Shown in pieces: positions 10,439 to 22,219 of a stretch of DNA of 64,000 bases (within the stretch, counting starts at the first letter, position 1; each line of letters opens with the position of its first letter). A program made the position numbers and the translations under genes. Under the pieces are notes generated by a model. It saw nothing but the letters and a program-made list of their open reading frames with translations, was not told the DNA's origin and made no database searches. Where the stretch lies: positions 1-64,000 of the forward strand of contig KE560384.1 of the NCBI GenBank assembly GCA_000442015.1, written 5' to 3'. Source of the stretch: Rozella allomycis CSF55 (lineage: Eukaryota > Rozellomycota).

Positions 10439-12051
10439 ATGGCCACTAACAAAAATTCTGGCATTGCAAAATCTTTGACAGACAATTTCATTGAAATATC
10501 ATTAGGGAGAGATAATTTTATTAACACAAAAAAGGATCAAAATCACAAATTGGAATCAAAGGATGCAATAGGAGACGCAAACATCAAAAGAAATCCGAGG
10601 TTGCATGATGCACAACCTATATCTCCAAGGAAGAAACCGAACCTTGGAATAGATACGTTGAACATTTCTTTTGGGAATCACAGTTTCCATCAAGTTGGTG
10701 AAAGCACTAATTTTGTATCTATTAGCCCAATCACTGGATCCCCGCTTCAGGTTCAAAGTCCAAAATCGCCTATGTAAATTTATGTTTATTTCACTTACTC
10801 AGTGTAGTAAAATCATCTTTAGATAAAGGTATTTCTCTGACACGACAGAGGTAAATGGGTCTTGGTGCTTCTTGATAGAAATCTACCACCAAAAGACAAA
10901 GTAGAAGAAGCAAGACACATAAAAGAGTATAATAAACTGATGAGTAATGCAAGAATGAAAGAAAGGCTTAAAAATGAACGCATTAAAGAGCTTGAAACAA
11001 AACGAGAGCAAAGAATGTTAGAGGCGTTGAAGAAATGGAGAAAGTTATTACCGAATTGGTCCAATATGTAATAATGGAAGTTATTTTCATGTTAGAAGAC
11101 GAGACCATAACATGATAAAGTTGTGGGAGATTGGACTCCCACCAAAAGTCAGGGGCTCAATTTGGATGCTTGTTCTAAAATCGGGCGAATCTATAGGTAA
11201 GATATTGAGATTTGTTTAATGGAAGAGTTTAAAGCACTTGTACAATCTGCATTGCAAATTTTGGAAAATCAAAAGAACCACAGTACAGCTGGTATTGAAC
11301 GAAAATATGTTCATGACGTTAAAAGCCTGGAAATTGACATTGCCAAAACACTCCCCGAGTTGAATTTATTTCAAGTATCATGTCCAATGTATGATGATCT
11401 CAAAGAAGTTTTATTGGCGACAGCTCTTTCGTTGATAAATTATGGATACGTAAATTGAAGCCTTGTTTATGATAGAAAGCGGGAATGGCTAATCTAGCAG
11501 CGATGTTTCTCTTGAATATGAACAAGGAGTGTGCATTCGAATGTCTTTGTAGATTATTTGAGCGCAATTTTTTTCAAATTATACATTCTTCGGATGCTGA
11601 TAAAGTAATTTTTGAATTGATGGATAACTTTTGACTGTTCCCCTTTTGAAAGTATATAGAATTGTATTTCAAAAGAACATTCCAGATCTCTATAGTGCCT
11701 TTATGGCTCTTGAATTGCACGAAAATACGTATCTTGTTAAATGGTAAGTAAATTGAAATCGCAATAAAGGCTTGTGTCAATGTATACTACGCTTTTCCCA
11801 TTGGAAATAAGCAGTCGAATTTGGGATTGTGTATTTTTATATGGCGAAGTGTATCTTTTCAAAGCTGCACTAGGTAAGATTTAATATTGCGAATAGTAGG
11901 GTATCTAAAGTTGATAAAACCAAAAATTTTAAACCAGAGTCTGGAGTGGATTATGCCCATGTTGAAAAAGAGTCTTGCCATTGAAGAAAATCAACTATTT
12001 GAAAAAATCAATAGTATTCGTATTGATGATGATGCGTTTTGCGGATTTTAG
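10439..12051 (+). CDS. TBC-domain Rab GTPase-activating protein (TBC1D12/14-like)
   Basis: Seven introns of 26-29 nt. A disordered, Ser/Pro-rich N-terminus is followed by a basic helix (KLMSNARMKERLKNERIKEL) and WRKLLPNW. The TBC domain follows: LWEIGLPPKVRGSIW, DIAKTLPELNLF, then YLVKW and ISSRIWDCVFLYGE. This order matches TBC1D12/14 and fungal relatives that switch off Rabs in recycling and autophagy. The first catalytic-finger motif (the Arg in IxxDxxR) is weak: it reads DIAKTLPEL. The frame breaks once at a T run near 11629-11632; one extra T would restore NFLTVPLLKVYRI. Length-of-run sequencing error is the simplest explanation. Confidence 0.8.
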
Positions 12052-12202
12052 TTGACTGTAATAAATCAGAGTCGCTATCTATAATTTACTGGGAGTGGCA
12101 TTAAACATGAGGATTTTAATATTTTTTTAACATCATAACATCATAATATTTTTCTAGTTTAAGCGCTAAAGTGTTAATTTTCCGTTAAAGGAAACCCCTG
12201 TC

Positions 12203-13954
12203 ATGAGTACTGTAGAATTTGAAAGCCAGTTAAAAGAAGCCCTTTCACGCAACCCCCATGATTTTAGTGCATGGGAGCAGTTATTGCAAGTGAACGAGAC
12301 CAAAGTAGCGAAAGCGTTAGCTGAAGCGCCTAGAACAAAGATGACGATAGATACTATGCCAGAGTCACTTAGAAGAGCGATTCAAGGAACACAAAAAACA
12401 TATGATGAATTTCTGGGAAGATTTCCGTATTGCTTTGGATATTGGAAAAAGTATGCCGAGTTTGAGATGGTACACGAGGGAGATGTGAAGGCGAGAGAGG
12501 TAAAAGTATTTTTTTAAAAATAAATCAGGTGTATGAGAGAGGGGTTGGAGCGTTTCCGAACAGTGTTGATTTGTGGATTCAATACTGTACGTTTGTGACC
12601 AAGATAACGAAGAATCCAACTGAGGTGAGGGGGTTGTATGAAAGGGGAGTTGAGTGTATTGGATTAGATTTTATGGCGCATTCATTTTATGATATATATT
12701 TGGAGTGGGAGGAGAATCGTGCGATTGAGCAAAACAGTTATTCGAGGACGTTGTCGTTGTTGGATAGACTGATAAGGATTCCGATGCAGCAATACCAACG
12801 ATATTATGAAAGATATCAACAGATAGCGAATGTGAGAAACGCGAGGGAAATGGTGTCAGCGGAGGAGTATCAAGTGTTGAGAAAGAGGGTTATTGGAGAG
12901 ATGAAGACGAGACAAGTGAAGAACATAGTAAATAGAATGTGAAATGGTTATGAATAGAGAGATGATGCTGTGGATTCAGAAATCAAACAAATTGTGTTGA
13001 ATGACAGAGCAGGGGTATTTTCTATTACAGAAGAAAAAGTAAAGAAGAGATGGCAATTTGAAGAAAACATTAAGAGGCCATATTTCCACGTGAAGCCATT
13101 AGATGAAGGGCAGATCATCAATTGGAATAAATATTTAGATTTTGAAGAGAGCGAAGGAGACGCCGTGAGAATAATTTCATTGTATGAAAGATGTTTGATT
13201 TCTTGTGCGTTTTATGAAGAATTTTGGATTCGCTATTCCAAATATTTGATCTTGATTCAAGATTATGAAAGAGCAGAAAATGTTTTCATTAGATCTGTCT
13301 ATACTTTTATTCCAGAATCTCAACCAAAATGTTTAATTAGTTTTGTCTATTTCAAAGAAAGTCAAGGTACCATGTGGCATAGTTATTTAATCTAGGTACC
13401 ATGTGGCTGAGTGATCTAATCTAGGTAAAATAAATGAAGCGAGAGAATTATTGAATTATTATTTACAAAAAAGACCAGGGCAGTTGCAAGTATTAATTGA
13501 ATATGCCAACTTTGAAAAGAGGAATAAATCTTTTCAAGATGGATTGAAGTTTATTTCCAGTTGGTTGGAAAGCGTTGATGAAGTTTCAAAGCCTTTTCTT
13601 TACTCCTTCTTGGCCAAAAATATTTGGATTTACAATAAAGAAATTAACAAAGCAAGAGAAATGTTCATTAAAGGAATCCAAGAAACAACCGATAAATTTT
13701 TACTCTTTCAATACATTCAATTTGAAATCACAAATAACAATCTAGAGTCAAAAGAAAATGTTTTGAATATTTTTAATTTAATCAAAGATTATTCTTTTCC
13801 AATTCACATCAAAAAACAAGTCGTTGAGAAAATTTGTGATTTTTTAATAGATTGTGGCTGTGCAATGAAAGAGTAAGAAATTTCATGTTCTATTTTTAGA
13901 ATTTCTGATTTCGAAATTTCCAGTTTGAAAGAAATTCTAAATTTCAAAAATTAA
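12203..13954 (+). CDS. PRP39: U1 snRNP-associated splicing factor Prp39 (HAT repeats)
   Basis: About 535 residues in five exons. HAT helical repeats run throughout: FSAWEQLLQVNET, FGYWKKYAEFEM, VDLWIQYCTFV, INWNKYLDFEES, YEEFWIRYSKYL, LQVLIEYANFEKRNK. The block RPYFHVKPLDEGQ is typical of Prp39. Prp39 with Prp42 or itself scaffolds U1 snRNP at the 5' splice site. The third intron (13367-13424) is a tandem pair of 29-nt intron units with no exon between them. The last intron (27 nt) joins MKE to ISDFEISSLKEIL. It is curious that the duplicated intron lies in a gene for 5' splice-site recognition. Confidence 0.9.
13367..13424 (+). repeat. Tandemly duplicated 29-nt intron in PRP39
   Basis: Two adjacent 29-base units (13367-13395 and 13396-13424) each begin GTACCATGTGGC and end AATCTAG. 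They differ at four of 29 positions. Each is a complete GT...AG intron of the normal size for this genome, so the internal junction is AG|GT. Removing both restores the Prp39 frame (ESQ-GKINEARELL). Confidence 0.9.
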
Positions 13955-13989
13955 AAGTAAAATTTTAAATTAGTTTATTTCTCAATTCT

Positions 13990-15803
13990 TTAAATTTGTC
14001 TTTGAACTCTTTCCACTTTGTCTTGTTGTTGAATTGCCAATTTCTTAAGGAATGGCAATCCCTTCTTCTTTCTCTTTCCTTGATAGGCGGCATCAACAAT
14101 CTTCCATTCTTCTGGCAGAGGATCTTTACTTTCCCTTGCAATTCTTTCCATCAATTCCCAATTCAACTCCACTTTGATTTCTTCTTCCTTTACTTCTTCT
14201 TCTTTCGTCTTGTTGTACAAAGACTCTTTAAATTCTCTTAAATACGATTGAATAGCGAATGCGTCATCTCTCTCTGCTCCAATCTTCATTACTCTCTCAA
14301 ACGTTCTTGGTGAATATCTGTAGCCAAATTCATACAGCTTTCCATGGATTGAATAGAAAAGATGCGCTTTGATTCTCCTAAACTTTGCCAGCATCGTCAA
14401 ATATTTTATTATTGTTTCATCACTAGTCCACGTATCAAACGGTAACAATGTTGTTCTAATCAAAAACTTTTCCACAGTTCGCTCCTTTTTCTTTTCTCTA
14501 TTCTTGAACAAACTTTCAACCAAACTCGTCAACTGTCCATGATGACTCTTCTTACGCACATCATCACACTTTTTAAACACATCCTCTATCTTGTCCAAAT
14601 ACTGATTCACAAATGCAAACAGTATCTTGTTCTCACTCACAGTCTTGAAATTACCTAACATCAATCAACATCTCTCTTACTCAACAATGTCAACATTCTC
14701 TCAAACATCATTCTTCTTCCTAGCACCCCTGCTTTACTCATCACACTAAACCCCGTACCTGACTCAGCCATCAAATCAATCAATTCCACATAACTCTCCC
14801 GCAAAACATTCCCTGAATTAAAATACCTGGAACTCACAAACAAACACATCACTTCCTCTCCCGTTAGGTATCCCCCATCATAAAACTTTCGGAGTCCATC
14901 CAACACTTGCTCTCCACTAACTTCAGCTTTATCAACAAACGCTTCCATTATATCCAATCCCCTAACCATATCGCCATTTTCTTTCATCTTTTCATTCATT
15001 TTCACATTCCTCAACGCATTCTCATACGTGTTGCTTGTATTCGCAAAAACATCAACAACATATTCCGCTGGCAAATAAATTCCATCTTTCATGGAATCCT
15101 CAATCAAATTTATCGCACTCTCATATTTGCGCTCAGCTACAAACCTCTTAAGGAATTCTTCATCAACAGTTCTTCTTTTCAGCCCCTTGAATCCTTTCAT
15201 TGCAATCCTCTTGAACTTTAAGAAATCAAGATTTGTTCCAGCTAAATGAACAAAGAACTCTCTTCCAAACTCTTCTTCAGTTACTTGATACTTTGCGTAA
15301 TCTATCGATCCAATCACACGCGAAAATTCATCAGAATCTTTTTCAGCCAACATTATCAAATATTTGCTCAACAACCACTTGTCTGCATCATACCCAAGCA
15401 TCATTCCATCAAGTAGCATCTTCATGGCATAATAGTCATTGCTATCCTCTTCACTCATACCCTCTTTCTGTGAATATTTCAATTCAATCATATTCTTCAC
15501 CTCTTCATCTGTTGGTCTATTCACAAGGAATGTTAACCCCTTAACACTCATCCCAGATAGCACTGCACTGATTGTATACTTGTAAAATGGAAGTGTAATT
15601 AAATTTTTATAATTTCGATTAACATGCTGGAACAAATTAAATGCTGGTAACGCTTCCCTTTCATGCGCGTATTTAGATATAGTCGTTAAATATGGGTTGT
15701 CTTTTAAATCGTACAATGTAGAATACAATTTTGGGGCATTTACAGTAAACTTTGGGGTGCAAAGAACGCCTCTCTTTAATACATTGCGAGTTATTAACTT
15801 CAT
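13990..15803 (-). CDS. Probable mitochondrial protein, family unknown
   Basis: Two exons joined across a 26-nt intron near 14660 encode 595 residues. The N-terminus from the chosen Met (MKLITRNVLKRGVLCTPKF) is basic and lacks acids, as in mitochondrial targeting peptides. The body is alpha-helical with repeated aromatic/charged pairs, reminiscent of pentatricopeptide-like fungal organelle proteins, but no clear motif repeats. The C-terminus is very basic (GKRKKKGLPFLKKL). I do not recognise the family. An organellar RNA or ribosome factor is a reasonable guess only. An upstream Met at 15914 would put a hydrophobic stretch before the targeting peptide and is less likely. Confidence 0.6.
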
Positions 15804-15882
15804 TGTATTACCCCTGCAATATCCAGTTATGGAAGGACCAAATAGCAAAACATGCAAACAAATTAAAGTGTAATAAAAATAT

Positions 15883-18309
15883 TTATAAAGTAATATTAAC
15901 ATCTCTAATTTCATTCACGATAGAACTGGCTTTGCGGTAGACTTCAAGCATAGTCTTGCACTTTGCTCTTTCTTTGGCTATCAATTCATCTTCTTGCAAA
16001 AGTTCATTAAAAAAGTCTTCCTTATAAAGCTCTTGAACAAGCTGATTTTGAAGCATCTCTTTGCTATAATTTACTAGAAAATGCATTATTGCTTTTGGTA
16101 CAGAATCTTGAAGGTTTTTGCGCACGACGTTAAAGTATGATTCAATAAGAGATTCTATGTTTGATTTAAAGAAAAAAGGTACTGATAAGTTGAGTTTCTA
16201 CTTGCTCCTTTTCAGACATGTTGCTTGTGTCTTCTAACACAGATGGGGGCTTATGTAACGGATTAGTCATTCTTACTTGTTCTAACTCTAAATTGGAAAG
16301 AGTCATATCCATCAATTCATCGTCTAAAACTCGAGTTTCTTTTTTCACTGGCGCCATAGCCCGAACAGGTGAAGACATTCGTTTATTCTTTATATGCTCT
16401 TCTTGATTATGATTCACACCAAATAAATAATGTAAAAATCCACCTTCTTGGCCTTTATTGATTCTTCTTCTTGCCTCTGCTGTAACTGGAAGGCCAATTG
16501 ACCCTGGTAATTGCGTTGAATTTGTAAATTGCGGGTCAGTGTTTTCATCAGCAACAATTCTTTCTTTAGTGGGCTGATTTGTCAAAAATAATGTATCTAC
16601 CTTTTTCTCTAGAGTCTCAGTTCTCTTGCTTTCGTGCATTTTTCCCAAAGCTTGTATTGCAGCTGCGGCACCCATAAAGTCTGGATGGTTTGTATTAATG
16701 TACGCAAGCTCAATTCTAACCAAATTTTCAATCATCGAACTGGTCTCATTTAATCTATTTTTAACCAGTTCGCTAGAAGCATCAATGACCTTTTTGTGCA
16801 AATTCGGAAACCTAAATAATTCCTATGTGGAGATAAAAATTGAATTTACCATTGATTCACTTTGGTGAAGAATTTTAATCAGTTCATCGTAAACAAGCTC
16901 CATACAGCGCATTCCTGGATATTCTAATCGTTCAATTTGCCTCTTCACGAGAATCTCAAATGATATTTCAGGCACGAATAGGCATGACCTAGGACCCTAA
17001 ATTCAGTCATTTTTTTATTAATACAGTTGAATTACGAATAACAGTTCTGATATCGTTTATACTTAATCCTCCACAAGGGTCAATATTGTATAACGCGTTT
17101 CTGTAAATTTCGTTAAAAATGAAATTAATGCGCGCGCCGCCACACCTTTTGAATTAGTTAAATAATCTTTACAACTCGCTTGTTGAAATGTTTTTGGAAG
17201 TTCCATCCACAGCGTCACAAAAGTCATTTGAGAATTTTGTTATCAATCTCAAAAGCAATGTACCCTATTCTTTCTTTTAATGCATCATTACTCTATGGGC
17301 ATTCCCTTGGAAGTTGGGGTCGCCATAGCCCATTAATTCATGTTGTGTGCTTACTACAAGACTATTTATCTTATTCTTCAATTCAGGCAACCGATCTCTG
17401 ATATGTGCAACCAATATTTGATTTAAAGATCTCGCCAAATAAGCCGAGCCACACCGATGAGCGATACCTCTGTATTGCGGATGATGTCGAAAAAATTCTA
17501 ATTCTTTTTGCATAGCGTCTATCACATTTTTTTGTTCATTTATATCTTTTTGACTTCTATTAACAACCCCGATGAATCCCAATTTCAACTTAAAAGGACC
17601 TTTATTGCACAAAATATCATGGGCACTTGTCCCCTGGTCCATTAAATCCAATTTGGTTAAAACACCAATCGTTCTTAATCCTTGTGGATCAACTTCCCGC
17701 GCAAATTTTAAAGACTCTGAATTGACAATATCTATATTAGCAGGTGTCACAGCCAGTAGAATCGAATTAGGGCGCGAAGAATATTCATAAATCATTTCTC
17801 TGATTTGTTGCTCAATGTCATCAGGCTGATCTCCGACTGGAATCTTATTATTCAATATTTTAATTTTTTACTTTTGTTATTCCTGGGAGATCTACCAGAG
17901 TTAAATTCAACACTTTTGTGGAATAAATCTTTAAATGTATAGGAGTCTTTGATATTCCTTTATTATTACCCGCAATTCTCTGTGTTTCCTTTTCAATTTC
18001 TTTTCTTATTTCATTAAAATCCGTGTATATTAATTCTGGGCTGTGTAAGAAGACGCCCCATTCTTCAACTCCTGCCATATTAATAGCATTTTGATATGAT
18101 TCGTTTATGAGCTGCAACACTAGAGGTCTCCTAGTAACTATATCGTTGCCTCTTGGAAGAAAATCCCTTTGGACAAGGGACTCCAAAACGGAAGACTTGC
18201 CACTACTTTGAGAACCTACAACTACGATTTGGGGAAGATCAATAGGGTCGTGGGAAATAACATTAAAAACATCTTGCAACTTGTTTACAATAGGTATTAA
18301 ACTTTCCAT
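15883..18309 (-). CDS. DNM1: Dynamin-related GTPase, Dnm1/Drp1 type
   Basis: Six introns of 27-28 nt give 753 residues, close to human DRP1 (736). The GTPase domain has the P-loop [16 protein letters not shown] and TKLDLMDQG, and continues to NRSQKDIN. The middle/stalk region has [15 protein letters not shown] and [12 protein letters not shown], followed by [12 protein letters not shown]. The C-terminal effector domain is [18 protein letters not shown]. The order, the lack of a PH or Pro-rich domain and the start [15 protein letters not shown] match the mitochondrial and peroxisomal fission GTPase. Vps1 is the closest alternative. The insert (about residues 505-650) is poorly conserved, as usual. 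Confidence 0.92.
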
Positions 18310-19089
18310 TTTGTAACTGGCAAATCGAAAATCGGAAATTCACAATTCATATTGTTCAAACTATTGTTTTTTGAATAAAACCATCATATAAGGGTAGAAA
18401 AGACTGTGGAGAAGGGATGATTCAGTGAAATCCCTCAATCAAAAAACTTTGGTTGCCTAAAATCTCTATGGTATCGCCACAACTGCTGATGTAAATAGAA
18501 CCAATTTGGAATTTATTCTTACTTGGGCATAAATCTCAACTAAGTAAATGAACGAAATTCTTGGGATGATTAAACAAATTTATTTGATTGATTGATTTAA
18601 GTAATGTCTTCACATTCGTGGCAGTGAATTTTAGAAAATTTTTCTTTGAAAACACCAATTAACTCAGAATGTATCAGTCAAATTAAATAATCAATTCTCT
18701 CTTGCATCAATCAATGGATCTTGAATTCTTTTGCGAAAGTCTCCCAACGAGCCAACACTATTCCAAGATTAAGAGTTAAGACATGATCTTCGAGTCATCA
18801 TCTTTCTTGTCATTGAATTGCTTCAACCTTATTTTAAGAAACTGTCTAGCAACGATATCGTTTATGCTCGATAGAACACCGTGATAAGTTAATGAATGTG
18901 GTACAGGATATAAAATTGGAAATATCTTTGTAATTTGCTCACAAATTCAAAAAGGAATCATATTTTAAAACTTTGTTGTGTGACACTGACTTCCAATTGC
19001 TAATGCTTTCCAATTACACCTATTTTACAATAAAATAGAAATGGAAATTTTTAGTTTCAACTTTCTTAGTTTGTTTATTTTGAAATTTC
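18310..19089. other. 780-base interval between divergent genes, nothing recognised
   Basis: This is among the longest gene-free intervals outside the patchwork zone. It separates the divergent dynamin and GT61 genes and so must contain both promoters. No open frame of note, tRNA or clear repeat was seen. A short non-coding RNA gene is possible but there is no positive evidence for one. Confidence 0.5.
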
Positions 19090-20594
19090 ATGACCGTTGT
19101 TGTAAGCTTTGGAAACAAACTATTTCGGAGAAATATATACTTTTCACTATTCACAATCGCTTCATTTGTTATTTGCTTGGCATGGTATAATTCACGAGCG
19201 GTAGATGATATTCATTCAAATGAAAATGAAAAGTAACTCGATATTTATTTTATATCACCAGTATTAATCCAATTAATTCCGTGGTTGTTGAAATTCAGGA
19301 TATAATTAATAATCAAGAAGGCATAGGTGCGATTTCAAAAGAATATAAATCTACGGACATAACGGATTTGGCGAGGTCATCATTTTTCTGCTTTGATCAA
19401 AAATCTAGAAACGCTAGTTGCCATTTTACCAACGTATGTGTCCATCCGACTCATGGGCCAATGTTATTATCTGCCAATCTTAGTGAATTGAGTAGAAACG
19501 ATGTGTTCATAACAAAGAACCCGATTTATGGTATTAATGAGAGAGAAAAAATGAATCCATTATTGCCGGGCGTAAATTTGGTGGCTGCGAACACTTGGGA
19601 CGACCGCTACTATTTTCCAGCCGTTCTACATAACAAACAAGATGACCGAAATTCTAGAAAAATGGATATCAATGAGTATCAATTTGAAATGATTTATGAT
19701 ACTGTCTTGCTTGTTTATTCTGAATACAGTTGGTATCATCTTAGTCATTACATAATGAACCTAATTAGGCCAATGATTAATATTGTTTTAAACAATAAGG
19801 AATTAATTGAACAACAAAATTTCTTAACTGAATTTCAAGAATTGGTGAATATAAATGCAAGTTTTAGTCCATATTTCTTTACAGAATCAATGAAATGGAG
19901 GACTACCGGGTATTTCTATGCGATTTCACGACCTGCATTTTCACCTCATTTCTTGGTGGATGATTTTTATATAGCCGATTTGTCAAATGTTGTTAAAAAT
20001 ACTTCTTTTTCAGATAATAATAAAGTACGGTGCTTTCAAAAAGGAATTGCAGGGGATTCCAGTTCGTTTCAAAGAATTGAGTGGGGAATTGAAAGATGGT
20101 TGTTAGTCAAAAATAAAATTTTGGACTATTTTAAAATTATTCGCGATGAACGGCAAGCAAAGACTCAGATTCCTCATTGTATTGTAGTTCAAAGAAGAAA
20201 GACCAGGGTTGTAAAAAACATGGACGAGTTAATTAAAAGACTACAGACTAAAATAGCTATTAGATTGGTGGAATTAGAAGACATGAGTTTTACCGAGCAG
20301 CTGCAAATGTTTTCAAGATCGAAATGCCTCATTGCCGCGCATGGTAATGCATTAGGCAACATGATATTTTTACAAACGCGTCCGATAGTATTTGAGCTGA
20401 CTCTTGGAATCAGTGACTGGTTTTGGACGATGGCCAAGGAAATCGAGTCGGAATATGTGTATTTAGAATTTCATTCAAAGGATTTTGGATTACCTGAAGA
20501 AGTTGGAATGCCTATAAAAGATAGAAATTTCATTGTAGACATTGACCGCGTAGAAGAAGCTTTGACGTCTAGACTCTCTTTGTTTGATAAATAA
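19090..20594 (+). CDS. GT61-family (DUF563) glycosyltransferase, type II membrane protein
   Basis: A first exon (19090-19229 region) encodes a short cytoplasmic end and a signal anchor (YFSLFTIASFVICLAWY). A 29-nt intron joins it to the lumenal domain, for 491 residues in total. The C-terminal half has the GT61 signatures HCIVVQRRKTR, VELEDMSFTEQLQMF and LIAAHGNALGNMIF. Family members are Golgi or ER enzymes such as EOGT and plant/fungal xylosyl- or mannosyltransferases, which add sugars to protein or wall glycans. The substrate cannot be told from sequence. Confidence 0.85.
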
Positions 20595-20622
20595 ATTGTA
20601 AATTCAAGAGTTAAAATTTTAT

Positions 20623-22065
20623 TTACATTAATTGTGAGCTTTCGGAACGCTTTATTTTGTTTCTTTGTTTAGAAAATAAAGAATTGAAACTTTTAGACCT
20701 TGGGACAGTGGGATATTCCAGGTTAGGGAGAGAAGGTGCCTCCATCAAGGAAGTCAATGGAATAATCGAATCATTTACATTAGATGTGTTTAAACCTATT
20801 GAACTTCTTGTCTTTGTAGGGCTACTCGTCTTGGTACTTATAGTAGCGTATGCATTGACTATGGACAAAGTCGAACTTGTCTTGGAAAGTGACGTTGCAG
20901 GCTTCCTTTCAAACATTGCAACTTGTCTTTCATCTTCAGTATCCCAATGCCGTTTGCATAGCTTATAAATGATTGGCACATGATGATCGCCCCTGGTCAT
21001 AACCTTGCCACGCCTCACGCAGCATTCAAAATATGGTCCCCCGCAAAATGTACATTCATTGGCTGTAAGAATGTAATCTTTTAAAATATCGGGAAGAAAT
21101 TTAATTATCGGCAAACTATGTCTTATAATTGACCGAGCACAAAGTTCCTTTAGAGATGGTGAAGCAAAGAAACATTCAAAGCCAGGCATAACTTCAAGTA
21201 AAGGGCATTCATCAAGAGAAAGATAACGTAGCAAATGAAGTCTCGAAATTTCAGCAGGTAAAAACTCTATAGGATTTCTTGAGAGGTCCAATGTGGTGAG
21301 CTTTTCTAGCTGGCCGATTTCTTGGGGTATTTCACGGATTTTATTCCCATCCAAACAAAATACGGATAATTCTTTTAAAGCCACGATAGATTTCGGAATT
21401 TCTGTCAATTTGTTGTTCGAAACTCTCAATTGTTGCAACTTTTTCAGAAACCCAATACTCTCTGGAAGTTCACTCAAGTTGTTTTGACTTAGCGTCAAGA
21501 CGCTCAAATTTTTCAAATATCCAATTTCTACCGGCAATGTTTGAATTTCATTGCAGCATAATTGAAGAACTTGTGCTTGCTTTAATAGCCCTATATTAGA
21601 TGATAATCGAGCTAAATTCTGAGAACACATTCCAATCTTCACAGTAGATGATAAACTCTTAAAAGTAACGGGCTGCAACCTGACCTTTTTAGCGCGCTTT
21701 CTTTCAATGTCTGGCTTTACTGATGATAATTTAGTCATAATTTCAGTAAGTTCCTCAATATCATTCACTTTATGCAGCCTTGATATCAATTCATTGTCAA
21801 GTTCAATTGGATTTTCAATTGATCCGTCGGTATATGAATCCTCCTTGTTAAAATGTTCCACCAGATATTCTTTAGGGAGTGGGACATTCATATCCTGATG
21901 ATTACATACAGCAGGCAGTGAAAATGACCTTGGCCTTCCTGTTTCGTCGTTATCAATTTCAGTCAATCCTCTCAATTTAATCGTTTTGATTTTACCTGAT
22001 ATTGGCGATGGTATAGAATATCCAAATACAAAATAATCAAATTGTTTGCTACTCGAGACTCCCAT
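20623..22065 (-). CDS. Leucine-rich repeat protein with probable N-myristoylation
   Basis: A single exon encodes 480 residues. The start MGVSSSKQ fits the N-myristoylation motif (Gly2, Ser6), suggesting membrane attachment. Residues about 150-290 hold at least five LRRs of the SHOC2/Sur-8 type (LSVLTLSQNNLSELPESIG, LTTLDLSRNPIEFLP). After the repeats a cysteine/histidine cluster (CTFCGGPYFECC ... LCKRHW) looks like a small zinc site, then comes a Ser/Thr-rich tail. Family assignment beyond the LRR class is not possible. A Ras/TOR scaffold role is speculation. Confidence 0.75.
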   Translation of the reverse strand: MGVSSSKQFDYFVFGYSIPSPISGKIKTIKLRGLTEIDNDETGRPRSFSLPAVCNHQDMNVPLPKEYLVEHFNKEDSYTDGSIENPIELDNELISRLHKVNDIEELTEIMTKLSSVKPDIERKRAKKVRLQPVTFKSLSSTVKIGMCSQNLARLSSNIGLLKQAQVLQLCCNEIQTLPVEIGYLKNLSVLTLSQNNLSELPESIGFLKKLQQLRVSNNKLTEIPKSIVALKELSVFCLDGNKIREIPQEIGQLEKLTTLDLSRNPIEFLPAEISRLHLLRYLSLDECPLLEVMPGFECFFASPSLKELCARSIIRHSLPIIKFLPDILKDYILTANECTFCGGPYFECCVRRGKVMTRGDHHVPIIYKLCKRHWDTEDERQVAMFERKPATSLSKTSSTLSIVNAYATISTKTSSPTKTRSSIGLNTSNVNDSIIPLTSLMEAPSLPNLEYPTVPRSKSFNSLFSKQRNKIKRSESSQLM

Positions 22066-22219
22066 CGGTGTTTGTTTGTTTTTGTTTACAATTTGTAAAT
22101 GAGTAATAATACGCTATTTCAGGACAAATGCAAACCAATTTGGAAATTTCAAAACGATTTATTACTATTTTTTCGTGACATGAAATCGCGTTGACTTGGC
22201 CATGGATGATACGACCCTT

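Noticed and set aside
14907-15544. Two plus-strand frames of about 103 codons
   Set aside because: They lie opposite the long, continuous minus-strand gene at 13990-15803 and have low-complexity His/Ser/Leu content.
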